Shown one piece after another: positions 35,332 to 43,718 of a stretch of DNA of 64,000 bases; position 1 is the first letter of the stretch, and each line of letters starts with the position of its first letter. Made by a program: the position numbers and the translations under genes. The DNA comes from Thermodesulfobium acidiphilum (lineage in GTDB: Bacteria > Thermodesulfobiota > Thermodesulfobiia > Thermodesulfobiales > Thermodesulfobiaceae): positions 670,916 to 734,915 of the forward strand of contig NZ_CP020921.1 of NCBI RefSeq assembly GCF_003057965.1. Reading direction: 5' to 3'. The notes beneath the pieces were generated by a model. That model did not search any database. It saw only the letters and a list, made by a program, of their open reading frames with translations, and had not been told where the DNA came from.

Positions 35332-35862
35332 ATTATAAAATTTCTTGTTAAAAAAAGAACAAAACTTTTGTATTTGCTTTTTGTTTTAATAATTTTTTTG
35401 TCACGTCCAACAATGGTATCTTTGATCGCAGGAGCTATTTTTTCAATTTTAGGTTTGTTACTAAGAGCATGGGCTGCTGCAACTATAAATAAAGTAAAAG
35501 TTCTTTCTACTGATGGTCCATATTCTTTAGTAAGAAATCCACTTTATCTGGGGAGTTTTCTGGCTGGTTCTGGGGTAATGATATCAAGTGGAAGTTTTTT
35601 CTTGCTTGTTATATTTGTTATTGGTTTTTTGTTTATACATTTTCACAAAATGAAAGAAGAGGAAGAAGAACTTTATAGAGAACATAAAGAAAAATTTCTT
35701 GAATATAAAGAAAGAGTTCCTGCTTTTTTACCAAACTTTTTAAATTTTAAAATGGCTCCTATTTCTTTCAAAAGATATATGGCAAATAACGAATACAGAG
35801 CACCTTTAACAGTGATAGCTATATATATATTTTTAATTTTGAAATATATATTTTTTAATTAG
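35332..35862 (+). CDS. ICMT/PEMT-family membrane methyltransferase
   Basis: Small integral-membrane methyltransferase of the isoprenylcysteine/phospholipid type, about 176 residues. Hydrophobic helices occur near the N-terminus, near residue 35 and near residue 85, with a last one at the C-terminus. The signature GPYSLVRNPLYLGSFLAGSG and the EEEELYREHKEKFLEYKERVP segment match the family. The start is unusual: AAAGGA at 35317-35322 is followed by a stop (TAG) and then ATT at 35332. The next in-frame ATG/GTG/TTG is TTG at 35368, inside the first hydrophobic helix. Starting at ATT restores a basic stretch (KFLVKKRTK) before the helix. The substrate is unknown. Confidence 0.75.
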   Translation: MIKFLVKKRTKLLYLLFVLIIFLSRPTMVSLIAGAIFSILGLLLRAWAAATINKVKVLSTDGPYSLVRNPLYLGSFLAGSGVMISSGSFFLLVIFVIGFLFIHFHKMKEEEEELYREHKEKFLEYKERVPAFLPNFLNFKMAPISFKRYMANNEYRAPLTVIAIYIFLILKYIFFN

Positions 35863-35874
35863 GGAGAGAGATAA

Positions 35875-36870
35875 ATGAATATATTAATTACTGGTGGTGC
35901 AGGCTTTATAGGCAGCGAGTTTGTGAGACAATCAGTTGAAAGGGGTTATAAAGTTAGCGTAATCGATAAGCTAACTTATGCAGGTTCTATGGACCGAATT
36001 AACTCAGTTGTTAAAGAAATTAGATTTTATAAAGATGATATTAAGAACGAAGATTCTATAAAGAAAATTATAAAAACAGATAAGATCGAAGCTATTATAA
36101 ACTTTGCAGCTGAGACTCACGTGGATAGATCTATTCTTAAACCAGATGAATTTATTAGCACAAATATCTGTGGCACTACCAGCATATTAAATTCTCTGGC
36201 AAATTCTGATGTTTTGTTGTTACACGTGTCTACTGATGAAGTTTATGGTGAGCTTGGAAAGGAAGGAAAATTTTCTGAAGATTCACCACTTAGACCGAAC
36301 TCTCCCTATTCCGCCAGTAAGGCAAGTGCAGATTTACTGATAAAAGCTTATGCAAGGACCTTTTCCCTTAGAACTCGAATAGTTAGACCTTCAAACAACT
36401 ACGGAATGTGGCAGTTTCCTGAAAAATTAATTCCGGTAGTAATATATAAAGCTTTAAACAATCAAAAAGTTCCTATATATGCTGATGGAAGCAATATTAG
36501 AGAATGGACATACGTAAAAGATTGCTGCAGCGCAATTTTTAAAGTCTTAAATGATGGTAAAGATTCTAATATTTATAACATTGGCAGTGGAGAAGAGATG
36601 ACCAATCTTAATCTTGTTAAAAAAATATTAAGTATTTTAGGCAAGTCAGATGAGCTTATTGAGTTTGTAAAGGATAGACCAGGACATGATTTTCGATATT
36701 CGCTGAATACTGAAAAAATTTCAAAAGAATTGGGATGGAAACCGTCTTTTTCAGTAGATGATGGCTTAAAGGAAACCGTCCAATGGTATGTAGAAAATTA
36801 TGCATGGTTGGAAAAGGAAGTTTCAAATTTAAAGGAGTATTGGAATAAAGTTTACAGATCTAAATCGTAG
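35875..36870 (+). CDS. rfbB: dTDP-glucose 4,6-dehydratase-like enzyme
   Basis: Extended short-chain dehydrogenase of 331 residues, forming a 4-keto-6-deoxy sugar nucleotide for surface polysaccharide. The NAD site TGGAGFIGSEFV (residues 6-17), NFAAETHVDRS, the STDEVYG catalytic Thr-Asp-Glu and the YSASKAS YxxxK motif match RmlB/RfbB. No other dTDP-rhamnose genes are adjacent, so a related nucleotide-sugar dehydratase is possible. GGGAGAGA precedes the ATG. Confidence 0.87.
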   Translation: MNILITGGAGFIGSEFVRQSVERGYKVSVIDKLTYAGSMDRINSVVKEIRFYKDDIKNEDSIKKIIKTDKIEAIINFAAETHVDRSILKPDEFISTNICGTTSILNSLANSDVLLLHVSTDEVYGELGKEGKFSEDSPLRPNSPYSASKASADLLIKAYARTFSLRTRIVRPSNNYGMWQFPEKLIPVVIYKALNNQKVPIYADGSNIREWTYVKDCCSAIFKVLNDGKDSNIYNIGSGEEMTNLNLVKKILSILGKSDELIEFVKDRPGHDFRYSLNTEKISKELGWKPSFSVDDGLKETVQWYVENYAWLEKEVSNLKEYWNKVYRSKS

Positions 36871-37811
36871 TTAATATTGCATTTTTTTATAAAATTCTGC
36901 AAATCCTCAGGTAATGGAGCCTGGAAGCTTACTACTTCTTTTGTGACCGGGTGTAAAAATTCTATTTTTAGTGCGTGTAGAGCAATTTCAGGGCAATTTT
37001 TAAAGCTTTTTGTTGAATACTTTTTATCACCTACTATGGGATGGCCTATATAGGACATATGAACTCTTATTTGATGTGTTCTTCCTGTATAGATATTTAC
37101 TTTCAAGAGAGAAACTGTTTGATTTTCAAAGGTTCCCTTACCAATAATAGAGTACTCAGTAAAAGCTACCTTTCCTGATAAATCTACTTCCATTTTTTGC
37201 CTATGAATTTTTGAGCGTTTAATAGGCATTGAAATAAAGCCTTCTTTATAATTTAGGTCTCCATGAACTAAAGCTAAATAAGTTTTTTTTACCTGACGGT
37301 TTTTAAATTGTTCTGAAAGTTGTCTCATTATTTTTTCTGATTTTGCTATTATCAGTACGCCAGTAGTTTCTTTGTCGAGTCTATGAACAATTCCAGGTCT
37401 TTCTTGATCTGTAAACTCATCTTTGTGAATTGAATTAATAAGTGCATTGAGTATAGTATTTCTGAAATTCCCAGCTCCAGGATGCACCACCATGTTCCTT
37501 TCTTTGTTTATGATTATGATGTAGTAGTCTTCATATAGGATCTTTATATTTAATTTATCGTGCTCTATTGACATGGTTTTTTTAGGTTTTAGAAGGAGAG
37601 TTACTTTGTCATATGGTCTAACAGTGAAAGACGGTTTTTTGACGGACTTATTGTTTACTTTTACAAAGCCCTCTTTAATTAGTTTCGAATAATAATTTCT
37701 TGATTCTTCTTTTATGGTTTTGTAAAGAAACTGATCAAGTCTTTCTTTATCAAAAGTTGGGAGGGCAAAGAGTTCTATTTGATTAGAATTTATTTTCTTT
37801 TCATCGTACAT
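36852..37811 (-). CDS. RluD-family pseudouridine synthase
   Basis: Ribosomal RNA pseudouridine synthase of 319 residues. An S4 RNA-binding domain at about 16-75 (RLDQFLYKTIKEE, then GFVKVNNKSV) is followed by the catalytic domain with GIVHRLDKETTGVLI, which carries the catalytic aspartate, and GRTHQIRVHMSYIGHPIVGD. It overlaps the end of the convergent rfbB gene by 19 bases. The NFACT gene lies 22 bases upstream on the same strand. Confidence 0.92.
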   Translation of the reverse strand: MYDEKKINSNQIELFALPTFDKERLDQFLYKTIKEESRNYYSKLIKEGFVKVNNKSVKKPSFTVRPYDKVTLLLKPKKTMSIEHDKLNIKILYEDYYIIIINKERNMVVHPGAGNFRNTILNALINSIHKDEFTDQERPGIVHRLDKETTGVLIIAKSEKIMRQLSEQFKNRQVKKTYLALVHGDLNYKEGFISMPIKRSKIHRQKMEVDLSGKVAFTEYSIIGKGTFENQTVSLLKVNIYTGRTHQIRVHMSYIGHPIVGDKKYSTKSFKNCPEIALHALKIEFLHPVTKEVVSFQAPLPEDLQNFIKKCNINYDLDL

Positions 37812-37833
37812 AGTTTAAAATTTTATTAAAATC

Positions 37834-39372
37834 CTAAAAATTTTCTTCCTGTTCTGGTGATACAAAGATTGTCTTTTCATTTCTGTAAAATATGGTTCCG
37901 TTTTTCTTTCCCTTTGGTTTTGTAAGATATTTTACTTGCGTAAAAACTACTTCAACTTCTTTTTCTCTCTTGGCTTTTGAAAAATGAGCACATATTTGTG
38001 CAGCTTTTTTAATGTCAACTTGGCTTAATTCCTTTTTTGTAGTTTTTAAAATCACGTAACTTCCAGGATAATTTCTTGTATGAAACCACCAATCGTTTGG
38101 ATTTGAAATTTTTAAAAGATTAATGTTAGAATTAGCATTTTTTCCAACTAATGCAATAGTATAATCGTCAAAATCAATTTTTATGTAATCTTTTGGCCTA
38201 TCTTTTTCTTTATGACTTTTTTCTTTAGTACTCTTTTCTACTCTTGAATTATCAGTATTTTCAGCTTTAACTCTTTGTATTTGTGATTCTAAAGAATTTA
38301 TCATTTTTTCAATTTTTAATAGGGCGCTCTTCATCTTTTTTGATTTTTCGAATAAATCGTTTGCAAGTTTGCCTGGAGTTTTGCTTAGATTTCCAATTAT
38401 TTTGTCGTTAAAAACGTACTGGTTATTTATGATTTCGATTTTATCTAAATTATTTAAAATATTTTGAGCTTTTGAGTGTATATCTTTCCAGCGTAAATTT
38501 TTTTCATAATCTTTTCTAACGTTTTCAAGTTTTTTTTCCAGATATGCTATTTTTTTCTTTCTTTGTAATTCTAATTCTCTTTTTTTCTTCTCTTCATTTA
38601 TTTCAATAATTTTATTTATGCCAACTGAGTAGATATTTTCTAAAATAGAGCTTTTATCAAAATTTAAAGACAAAATTAGTTCGTTGTTTAATACCTTTGA
38701 ATTTAGGTTTTCAAAATCAGCATTTATCCATTGGATCACCTTTTGAGGAGTCCAATCCTTTACCTCTTCAATAACGTTTTTTGGAATGCCGAACGTCTTT
38801 TCTGATAAGGCTTTTTCAATACCCAGCTCTGATAGGATTTCGAAAGTAATTTCTTTTGGCTCAAGCTTTTTGGTGGACTTTTCAGGATATTGATACTCTA
38901 ATGCGGGAAGAATCTTTCTTTTCAATGGGTCGTCGGGAATTATTTCTTTATAAGAGGTTTTAATAATATTGTCTACCAGTGCGATTGCGTTTGATTTGTT
39001 TGTGATCAACTCAAGAACAACGTCTACTTTGGGAAGCTTCCCTACAGGAAAGTCATTTGAAAAAGATATTTTTAAAACTTTATCAAATCTGTTTATTGTA
39101 ATTTCAGATATCTCAGACCCTATTAGATGTTTGTTCAAGAAATCGTAAAAAGGATGTTTATATGGTTCTAGTTTTGTAATCTTTTCCTTTGAAATACCTA
39201 TAAAAGGAATGCTATTTACAAGAGATATAAAGAAGAAGATAGCACCTTCTTCCTTGTTCCAGAGATTTAGAACAAAACAGTCCTTGTAAAATAGCAACTT
39301 GCTAACCTGTCTTTTAACTAATCTATCTCTTGCTTCTAAAAAGCCTAAATAAAGCGCTAAGGTACTAAACAG
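37834..39372 (-). CDS. rqcH: NFACT family protein (RqcH/FbpA-like)
   Basis: Ribosome-associated quality-control factor that adds C-terminal alanine tails to stalled chains in other bacteria; older name fibronectin-binding protein. There is an N-terminal NFACT-N domain, a helix-hairpin-helix part, a long coiled coil (about 240-370) and the C-terminal NFACT-R domain (WWFHTRNYPGSYVILK). A TTG at 39297 would begin inside the N-terminal domain. The 25 codons before it (LALYLGFLEARDRLVKRQVSK in two parts: LALYLGFLEARD, RLVKRQVSK) align with the start of relatives such as Bacillus YloA. The only near-start codon there is CTG at 39372, with GGAG 10 bases upstream. The length is then about 512 residues, on the short side. 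Confidence 0.82.
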   Translation of the reverse strand: MFSTLALYLGFLEARDRLVKRQVSKLLFYKDCFVLNLWNKEEGAIFFFISLVNSIPFIGISKEKITKLEPYKHPFYDFLNKHLIGSEISEITINRFDKVLKISFSNDFPVGKLPKVDVVLELITNKSNAIALVDNIIKTSYKEIIPDDPLKRKILPALEYQYPEKSTKKLEPKEITFEILSELGIEKALSEKTFGIPKNVIEEVKDWTPQKVIQWINADFENLNSKVLNNELILSLNFDKSSILENIYSVGINKIIEINEEKKKRELELQRKKKIAYLEKKLENVRKDYEKNLRWKDIHSKAQNILNNLDKIEIINNQYVFNDKIIGNLSKTPGKLANDLFEKSKKMKSALLKIEKMINSLESQIQRVKAENTDNSRVEKSTKEKSHKEKDRPKDYIKIDFDDYTIALVGKNANSNINLLKISNPNDWWFHTRNYPGSYVILKTTKKELSQVDIKKAAQICAHFSKAKREKEVEVVFTQVKYLTKPKGKKNGTIFYRNEKTIFVSPEQEENF

Positions 39373-40144
39373 TTTTTATGTACTCCATTATTAGTTTGGC
39401 AGCTTTCAACCCAGATTTTATCATTCCGCCAAATATTGGCCCCATTCTACTTCCGCCGTCCACGTTGTTGGCTGCCATCCCAGAGACAAATAGACCGTTT
39501 GCTAACATTTTTGTATTGTTTACCGTATCTTCTTCTCCTTGAACTGCGTTCATAAAGTGCTCTTTCCTAAGAGGTAACTGAACTCTTTTTGAATAGATGT
39601 TTGCAGCTATGGCATCGTGGCCTGTGGCGTCAAGAACTGCTTTTGTTTGAAAAACCATCGGATCCACATGAAGACCTGCTATTTCTATACCTGTATTATT
39701 CACAACTACGCCTGTGATTGCATTATTTGTATACTCTAAATCTACAACGGTCATCAGATTGAAAAGCTTAACGTTCTGAGTTTTGAGCGCTTTAGCGATT
39801 AGTTGACTTGCAAAAAGACAGGAGTCTACCACAAGCGCATCTAGGTCTTCTACAAAAGGAATTTCTAGTTCATTTAGATAGTCTTTTAGATCTTTTTGTA
39901 TAACGACTTTGTTAAAGGACATAGAGCCACCCCACGTACCCCCGCCAGGTGATAGCTTTCTTTCCATAATTACTACTTTATATCCTGAATTTCCCAGCTC
40001 TCTTGCAGCGGTTAGGCCAGATGGTCCTCCTCCTACGATTATAACGTCAGAGGTAAGCGCGTCAGTAATGCTTTCGAAATAATGTTTTAAAATTAATTTG
40101 CTGACATTTACGTCTGTAACAGGATTAAGAAAGTGTTTTGTCAT
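39365..40144 (-). CDS. thi4: Thi4-type thiazole synthase, probably sulfide-dependent
   Basis: Makes the adenylated thiazole precursor of thiamine from NAD and glycine. The 259 residues contain the FAD/NAD-type loop DVIIVGGGPSGLTAAREL (about 33-50), GGGTWGGSMSFN, LDATGHDA and the C-terminal DGGSRMGPIFGGMIKSG. Only one cysteine is present (DSCLFA), none in the loop after TGHDA where eukaryotic Thi4 keeps its sacrificial cysteine. It should therefore use free sulfide and turn over repeatedly, as in methanogens. It overlaps the NFACT start region. No TPP riboswitch is visible upstream. Confidence 0.88.
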   Translation of the reverse strand: MTKHFLNPVTDVNVSKLILKHYFESITDALTSDVIIVGGGPSGLTAARELGNSGYKVVIMERKLSPGGGTWGGSMSFNKVVIQKDLKDYLNELEIPFVEDLDALVVDSCLFASQLIAKALKTQNVKLFNLMTVVDLEYTNNAITGVVVNNTGIEIAGLHVDPMVFQTKAVLDATGHDAIAANIYSKRVQLPLRKEHFMNAVQGEEDTVNNTKMLANGLFVSGMAANNVDGGSRMGPIFGGMIKSGLKAAKLIMEYIKTV

Positions 40145-40494
40145 TATTTCCTCCTCAAAAAATTTTGTACTAAATTATAAATGATACAATATATTTGGGA
40201 TTTTTTCATGCTGATGTCATAGAGATTAAGTGATAAATTATGCTGCCTATATATCTATGCTAACAAAGAACTGAGGAAAAACTCTTAATATTAATATATT
40301 AGAGATATTATATGTCATAAAAGATATATAGATTTAGAAGAGCTTTTGATATACTTTACGCTATAAATGTAAATCATTTGGAGAATGGAAAATAAAAACT
40401 ATATTAATTCAAGTGTAAAAAATTCTATAAAAAGATACTTGAGTAGTAAGCATAAAATAAAGATTTCTTAAAAATTTAGAAAGGAGAGGTCAGT
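40145..40494. other. Divergent intergenic region, no gene supported
   Basis: 350 AT-rich bases separate thi4 (minus) from the MBL hydrolase gene (plus). A TATAAT on the minus strand (40179-40174) could serve thi4. A 28-codon frame at 40385-40471 has no proper ribosome site. No riboswitch signature such as the TPP CTGAGA/ACCTGAT core was found. Confidence 0.5.
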
Positions 40495-41328
40495 ATGGAT
40501 TTAAGAATTACTATTTTAGCTGAAAATAGTGTAGCGCTTCCATTTGGTGTTATTGGTGAACACGGTTTTAGCGCTTTAGTAGAAACCCCTAACTTTAACT
40601 TTTTATTTGATACTGGTCAAGGTAAGGCTTTGTTAAATAATTCAATTGCTTTAAAAAAAGATTTAGCCAGTATAAAGTTTTTGTATATATCCCATGGGCA
40701 TTATGATCATGTAGGCGGTATTGCTGATCTTTTAAAAATTAAGTCTCCACTTGAAACATATGCGCATCCAGATATATTTTCTAATAGGTATTGGTCAATT
40801 GGCAATACAAGAAGATATATAGGGATACCATTTAGCCGATTTTATCTTGAAAGTCTTGGCGTTAAATTTAATTTTCATAGAGAATTTACAGAGATAGAGA
40901 AGGGTATTTTTTCGTCTGGAGAAGTTGAACGTAAAACAAAATTTGAGAAGATTGATAAAGAAATGAAAGTTGTAAACGCCAATGGTGAACTGGTTCAAGA
41001 TGAGATTTGGGATGATTTTTCTTTAGCTATAGAAACGCCAAAAGGTCTTGTGGTTCTATTAGGTTGTGCTCACGCTGGCATAATAAACATTTTAAATCAC
41101 TTTATAAATAAAACAGGTAAAAAAGAAATATATGCTGTAATAGGGGGAACCCACTTAGGCTTTGCTTCGCAAGAGCAGATTAACAGTGTCCTCGAGGTGA
41201 TTGAAAAATACAATATACAGAAATTGGGTGCCTCTCATTGCACGGGCATGGAAGTTGGAGCAAAATTGTATAACAAGCTCAAGGATAGATTTTTCTTTGC
41301 AAGTGCTGGTAGCGTATTTGAACTATAA
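40495..41328 (+). CDS. Metallo-beta-lactamase-fold hydrolase
   Basis: MBL-fold protein of 277 residues with the metal motif SHGHYDHVGG (about residue 65), the later GCAHAGI and GGTHLGF histidines and a final SHCTG. It resembles the group annotated as dihydropterin-ribofuranosylaminobenzene-phosphate synthase-like MBL enzymes, common in anaerobes, whose substrate is not known. AAAGGAGAGG precedes the ATG. It is monocistronic. Confidence 0.85.
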   Translation: MDLRITILAENSVALPFGVIGEHGFSALVETPNFNFLFDTGQGKALLNNSIALKKDLASIKFLYISHGHYDHVGGIADLLKIKSPLETYAHPDIFSNRYWSIGNTRRYIGIPFSRFYLESLGVKFNFHREFTEIEKGIFSSGEVERKTKFEKIDKEMKVVNANGELVQDEIWDDFSLAIETPKGLVVLLGCAHAGIINILNHFINKTGKKEIYAVIGGTHLGFASQEQINSVLEVIEKYNIQKLGASHCTGMEVGAKLYNKLKDRFFFASAGSVFEL

Positions 41329-41496
41329 AAACTTTTGAAAAAATTTGGTAAAAATGAGACTGTTTGTATATTTTTGTCTAGCTTAGAGTTATAACGTTAA
41401 ATTTTTAAGTTTTTTATGCTCTCAATCTTAAAGATAGCTTTTGTTATATTTTTTTTGATCAATTTCTATCTGTAATACCTTAATCCACCTTTAAAG

Positions 41497-41525
41497 TTGC
41501 AAAAAAATTCTAAGTCCTTTATAAT
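41497..41525 (+). promoter_or_regulatory. Promoter of tRNA-Ala and cfa
   Basis: TTGCAA (41497-41502), 17 bases and TATAAT (41520-41525) lie 9 bases before the tRNA. No terminator lies between the tRNA and cfa, so this promoter probably drives both. Confidence 0.7.
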
Positions 41526-41534
41526 AATTGCAGT

Positions 41535-41610
41535 GGGCCTGTGGCGCAGTTGGGAGCGTGCCTCAATGGCATTGAGGAGGTCAGGGGTTCGAATCCCCTC
41601 AGGTCCACCA
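41535..41610 (+). tRNA. tRNA-Ala (anticodon GGC)
   Basis: The 76-base cloverleaf has acceptor GGGCCTG/CAGGTCC, including the G3-U70 pair that identifies tRNA-Ala. The anticodon stem CCTCA/TGAGG encloses loop ATGGCAT (GGC). The T-arm is AGGGG-TTCGAAT-CCCCT and CCA is encoded. The stop-free frame that runs through it on the plus strand is not coding. Confidence 0.97.
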
Positions 41611-41625
41611 AGTGGAGACTATATT

Positions 41626-42822
41626 ATGAGTAAAGCTGAGTGTGAATTATATTTTAAAAAAATAGATTCAAAAGGCTTCAGGGTAAAGTATTGGGACGAA
41701 GAAGTTGTAGATTACGGCAAAGGTGAACCCAATTTTACCATAACCTTTAAGAAAGATCTGGCAGATTTTTCTATAAAAGAAGGAGACTTAACAGAGCTAA
41801 TAGAAGATAACGCTGAAGAAATTATAGATATTGATGGAAAGATAGATGATATATGCGCTGCGTTTGGTTTTAATCAGGAGACTGATACCTTTAAAACTAT
41901 AAAAAGACAAATTTTATTATCCATTGCTGAACTATTAATAAACGTCAGGAAAGAAAGACAAAAAAAAGAAGTCCAATCTCACTATGATCTTGGTAACGAC
42001 TTTTTCTCTTTATGGCTGGATGACACTATGACTTATTCATGCGCATACTTTAAGGATCCAAATATGAGCTTACGCGATGCCCAGATAGAAAAGATAAATC
42101 ACACTCTTAAAAAATTAGACTTGAAAAAGGATGAAAGGCTTCTCGACATAGGAAGTGGCTGGGGTCATTTAATACTAAAAGCTGCACAGGAATATGGAGT
42201 AAAGTGTATGGGAATAACCTTAAGTGAGGAGCAATTTAGGGCGACTAAGGATCTTATAAAAAGATCAGGACTTGAAGATAGAGTTGAAGTAAGACTTATG
42301 AACTATCTTGACCTTGATGAAAATAAATTGCAATTTGATAAGATAGTTAGCGTTGGGATGTTTGAACATGTTGGGAAAGAGAATTTAGAGAAATACTTTG
42401 AGAAGATCAATAAACTTCTTGTTGATAAAGGTTTATCTCTACTGCATACGATAACCTTGCCTGAAGTTTCCGAAGAAGATTCTTTTAGCATCTGGTTAAA
42501 GAAATATATTTTTCCTGGTGGTTATATTCCAGAGTTGAGAGAATTGGTTAGTATTTTGCCCAAATATGACTTTCATCTTATGCATCTTGAAAGCTTAAGA
42601 ATGAATTACGCCTTGACGCTTGATAAATGGTATGAAAATTATTCTCTTCACGCCAAAGAGATAGAAGAAAAATTTGGGAGACAATTTATGCGTCGTTGGG
42701 GGTTTTATCTAAAAGGTTGTGCAAACGCTTTCAGAACATCTGGCCTTGATGTTCATCAACTTCTCTTTTCAAAGGGCCTCAATAACGATATGCCTTTGAC
42801 GTTCGAGTATATATACAAATAA
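41626..42822 (+). CDS. cfa: Cyclopropane-fatty-acyl-phospholipid synthase
   Basis: Adds a methylene bridge from SAM to unsaturated acyl chains of membrane lipids. Of 398 residues, the first 110 are a lipid-binding-like domain and the rest a SAM methyltransferase with YDLGNDFFSLWLDDTMTYSCAYF, LDIGSGWGHLILKAA (SAM loop) and GMFEHVG. The ATG at 41626 follows TGGAG by 8 bases. It begins 15 bases after the tRNA-Ala CCA end and is probably transcribed from the tRNA promoter. This modification protects membranes against acid and stationary-phase stress. Confidence 0.93.
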   Translation: MSKAECELYFKKIDSKGFRVKYWDEEVVDYGKGEPNFTITFKKDLADFSIKEGDLTELIEDNAEEIIDIDGKIDDICAAFGFNQETDTFKTIKRQILLSIAELLINVRKERQKKEVQSHYDLGNDFFSLWLDDTMTYSCAYFKDPNMSLRDAQIEKINHTLKKLDLKKDERLLDIGSGWGHLILKAAQEYGVKCMGITLSEEQFRATKDLIKRSGLEDRVEVRLMNYLDLDENKLQFDKIVSVGMFEHVGKENLEKYFEKINKLLVDKGLSLLHTITLPEVSEEDSFSIWLKKYIFPGGYIPELRELVSILPKYDFHLMHLESLRMNYALTLDKWYENYSLHAKEIEEKFGRQFMRRWGFYLKGCANAFRTSGLDVHQLLFSKGLNNDMPLTFEYIYK

Positions 42823-42986
42823 TTTCGGTATATATTTTTCTCAAGAAATCTGCAAAATTTTTCCAACTGTCATTGATTGTTACCAAATTATTAAATAAGT
42901 GAATTTAGGGTAGTTTTTTGATACTGCTAATGGTCTTTAGTAAAATTTTAATTTAAATATGATTGTTATTTTTAAGGAGATTTAAA

Positions 42987-43602
42987 ATGGGTAACGAGCG
43001 CGAATGGAAATGTAAAAGGTGTGCTAGTTTGCCTGTTATAAGTAATGAAGAAGAAACAGTTATGTTTCGCTGTGATGTGGATTTGTTACAAAATAAACTT
43101 TATAATACTCTTAATGAAATTGGGATTTGAACTGATAAATGATGGCGAAACGCTAAAAATTGAAACAAAAAATTTCAACAGTTTTTAGAGTTTTTTCGAC
43201 GCAACCGTATTCAGAGATTGAGCAAGAAGGTATTCATGTTTTATTTCTGAAAAAAGATGAGACTTTAAAATTTTCCGCTTTGTCAAACACTAAAACTCTT
43301 AAAAAATGGCTTTTTCTATTAAACAACGTAGATTTTATAAATATATTTGAAAACAAGTCATTAACCACATACTTTCAGCCTATTCTGGAACTAAATAATA
43401 TGCAAATAAAGGCTTATGAGTGCTTAACAAGAGGTGTCAAGGCTGATGGAAACCTTATGGCGCCCAATCTACTTTTAAACTTGCAATAGAGAATGATCTT
43501 TTGTTCTTTCTTGATAGACTATGTAGAGAAAATGCGATAAAGACTGCTACGGTTAAAAACATTAATTGCGATTTATTTATTAACAAGGATAGATCTAACT
43601 GA
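42987..43602 (+). pseudogene. EAL-domain protein remnant, multiply frameshifted
   Basis: Broken gene for a cyclic-di-GMP phosphodiesterase-like protein. It starts with a good ribosome site and ATG (MGNEREWKCKRCASLP, a CxxC segment). The sense then moves through three further frames: ELINDGETLKIE from 43129, FRVFSTQPYSEIEQEG from about 43180, and KLAIENDLLFFLDRL from about 43474. The EAL start is clear (LTTYFQPILELNNMQIKAYECLTRG), but the EAL signature ends at CDLFINKD, where an unrelated fragment begins. At least three frameshifts and a 3' truncation make it inactive. Confidence 0.8.
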
Positions 43603-43718
43603 TACTTCTTGTATCCCTTTGTCAGCTTTTCATTGTCTATTAGCTTTACAGAATCTAAATCAATGTGTTCTCTGATATCCTTTGGAAAGAACCTGCTTAT
43701 AAAAGTTCTCGTATCCAA
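43599..43718 (-). pseudogene. Rpn-family nuclease/transposase fragment
   Basis: On the minus strand RTFISRFFPKDIREHIDLDSV and KLIDNEKLTKGYKKYQ match the N-terminal region of Rpn (PD-(D/E)XK, YhgA-like) recombination-promoting nucleases. Only about 40 residues survive, wedged between the EAL remnant and the restriction-modification remnant. The surrounding open frame is accidental. Confidence 0.6.

Noticed and set aside
40385-40471. 28-codon frame upstream of the MBL gene
   Set aside because: The GGAG is one base from the ATG and the composition is random-like; no similarity recognised.
40145-40494. TPP riboswitch upstream of thi4
   Set aside because: The conserved core sequences were not found on the minus strand.
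41497-41625. N-terminal extension of cfa through the tRNA
   Set aside because: It translates the promoter and tRNA-Ala; the ATG at 41626 with TGGAG upstream is the real start.
42987-43130. Small 47-residue cysteine protein with a good ribosome site
   Set aside because: The next frame continues the sense directly into the EAL remnant, so this is the N-terminus of a broken gene, not a separate small protein.
43609-43717. First part of the plus-strand methyltransferase frame
   Set aside because: It is the antisense of the Rpn fragment; homology to the type IIG family starts only near 43718.
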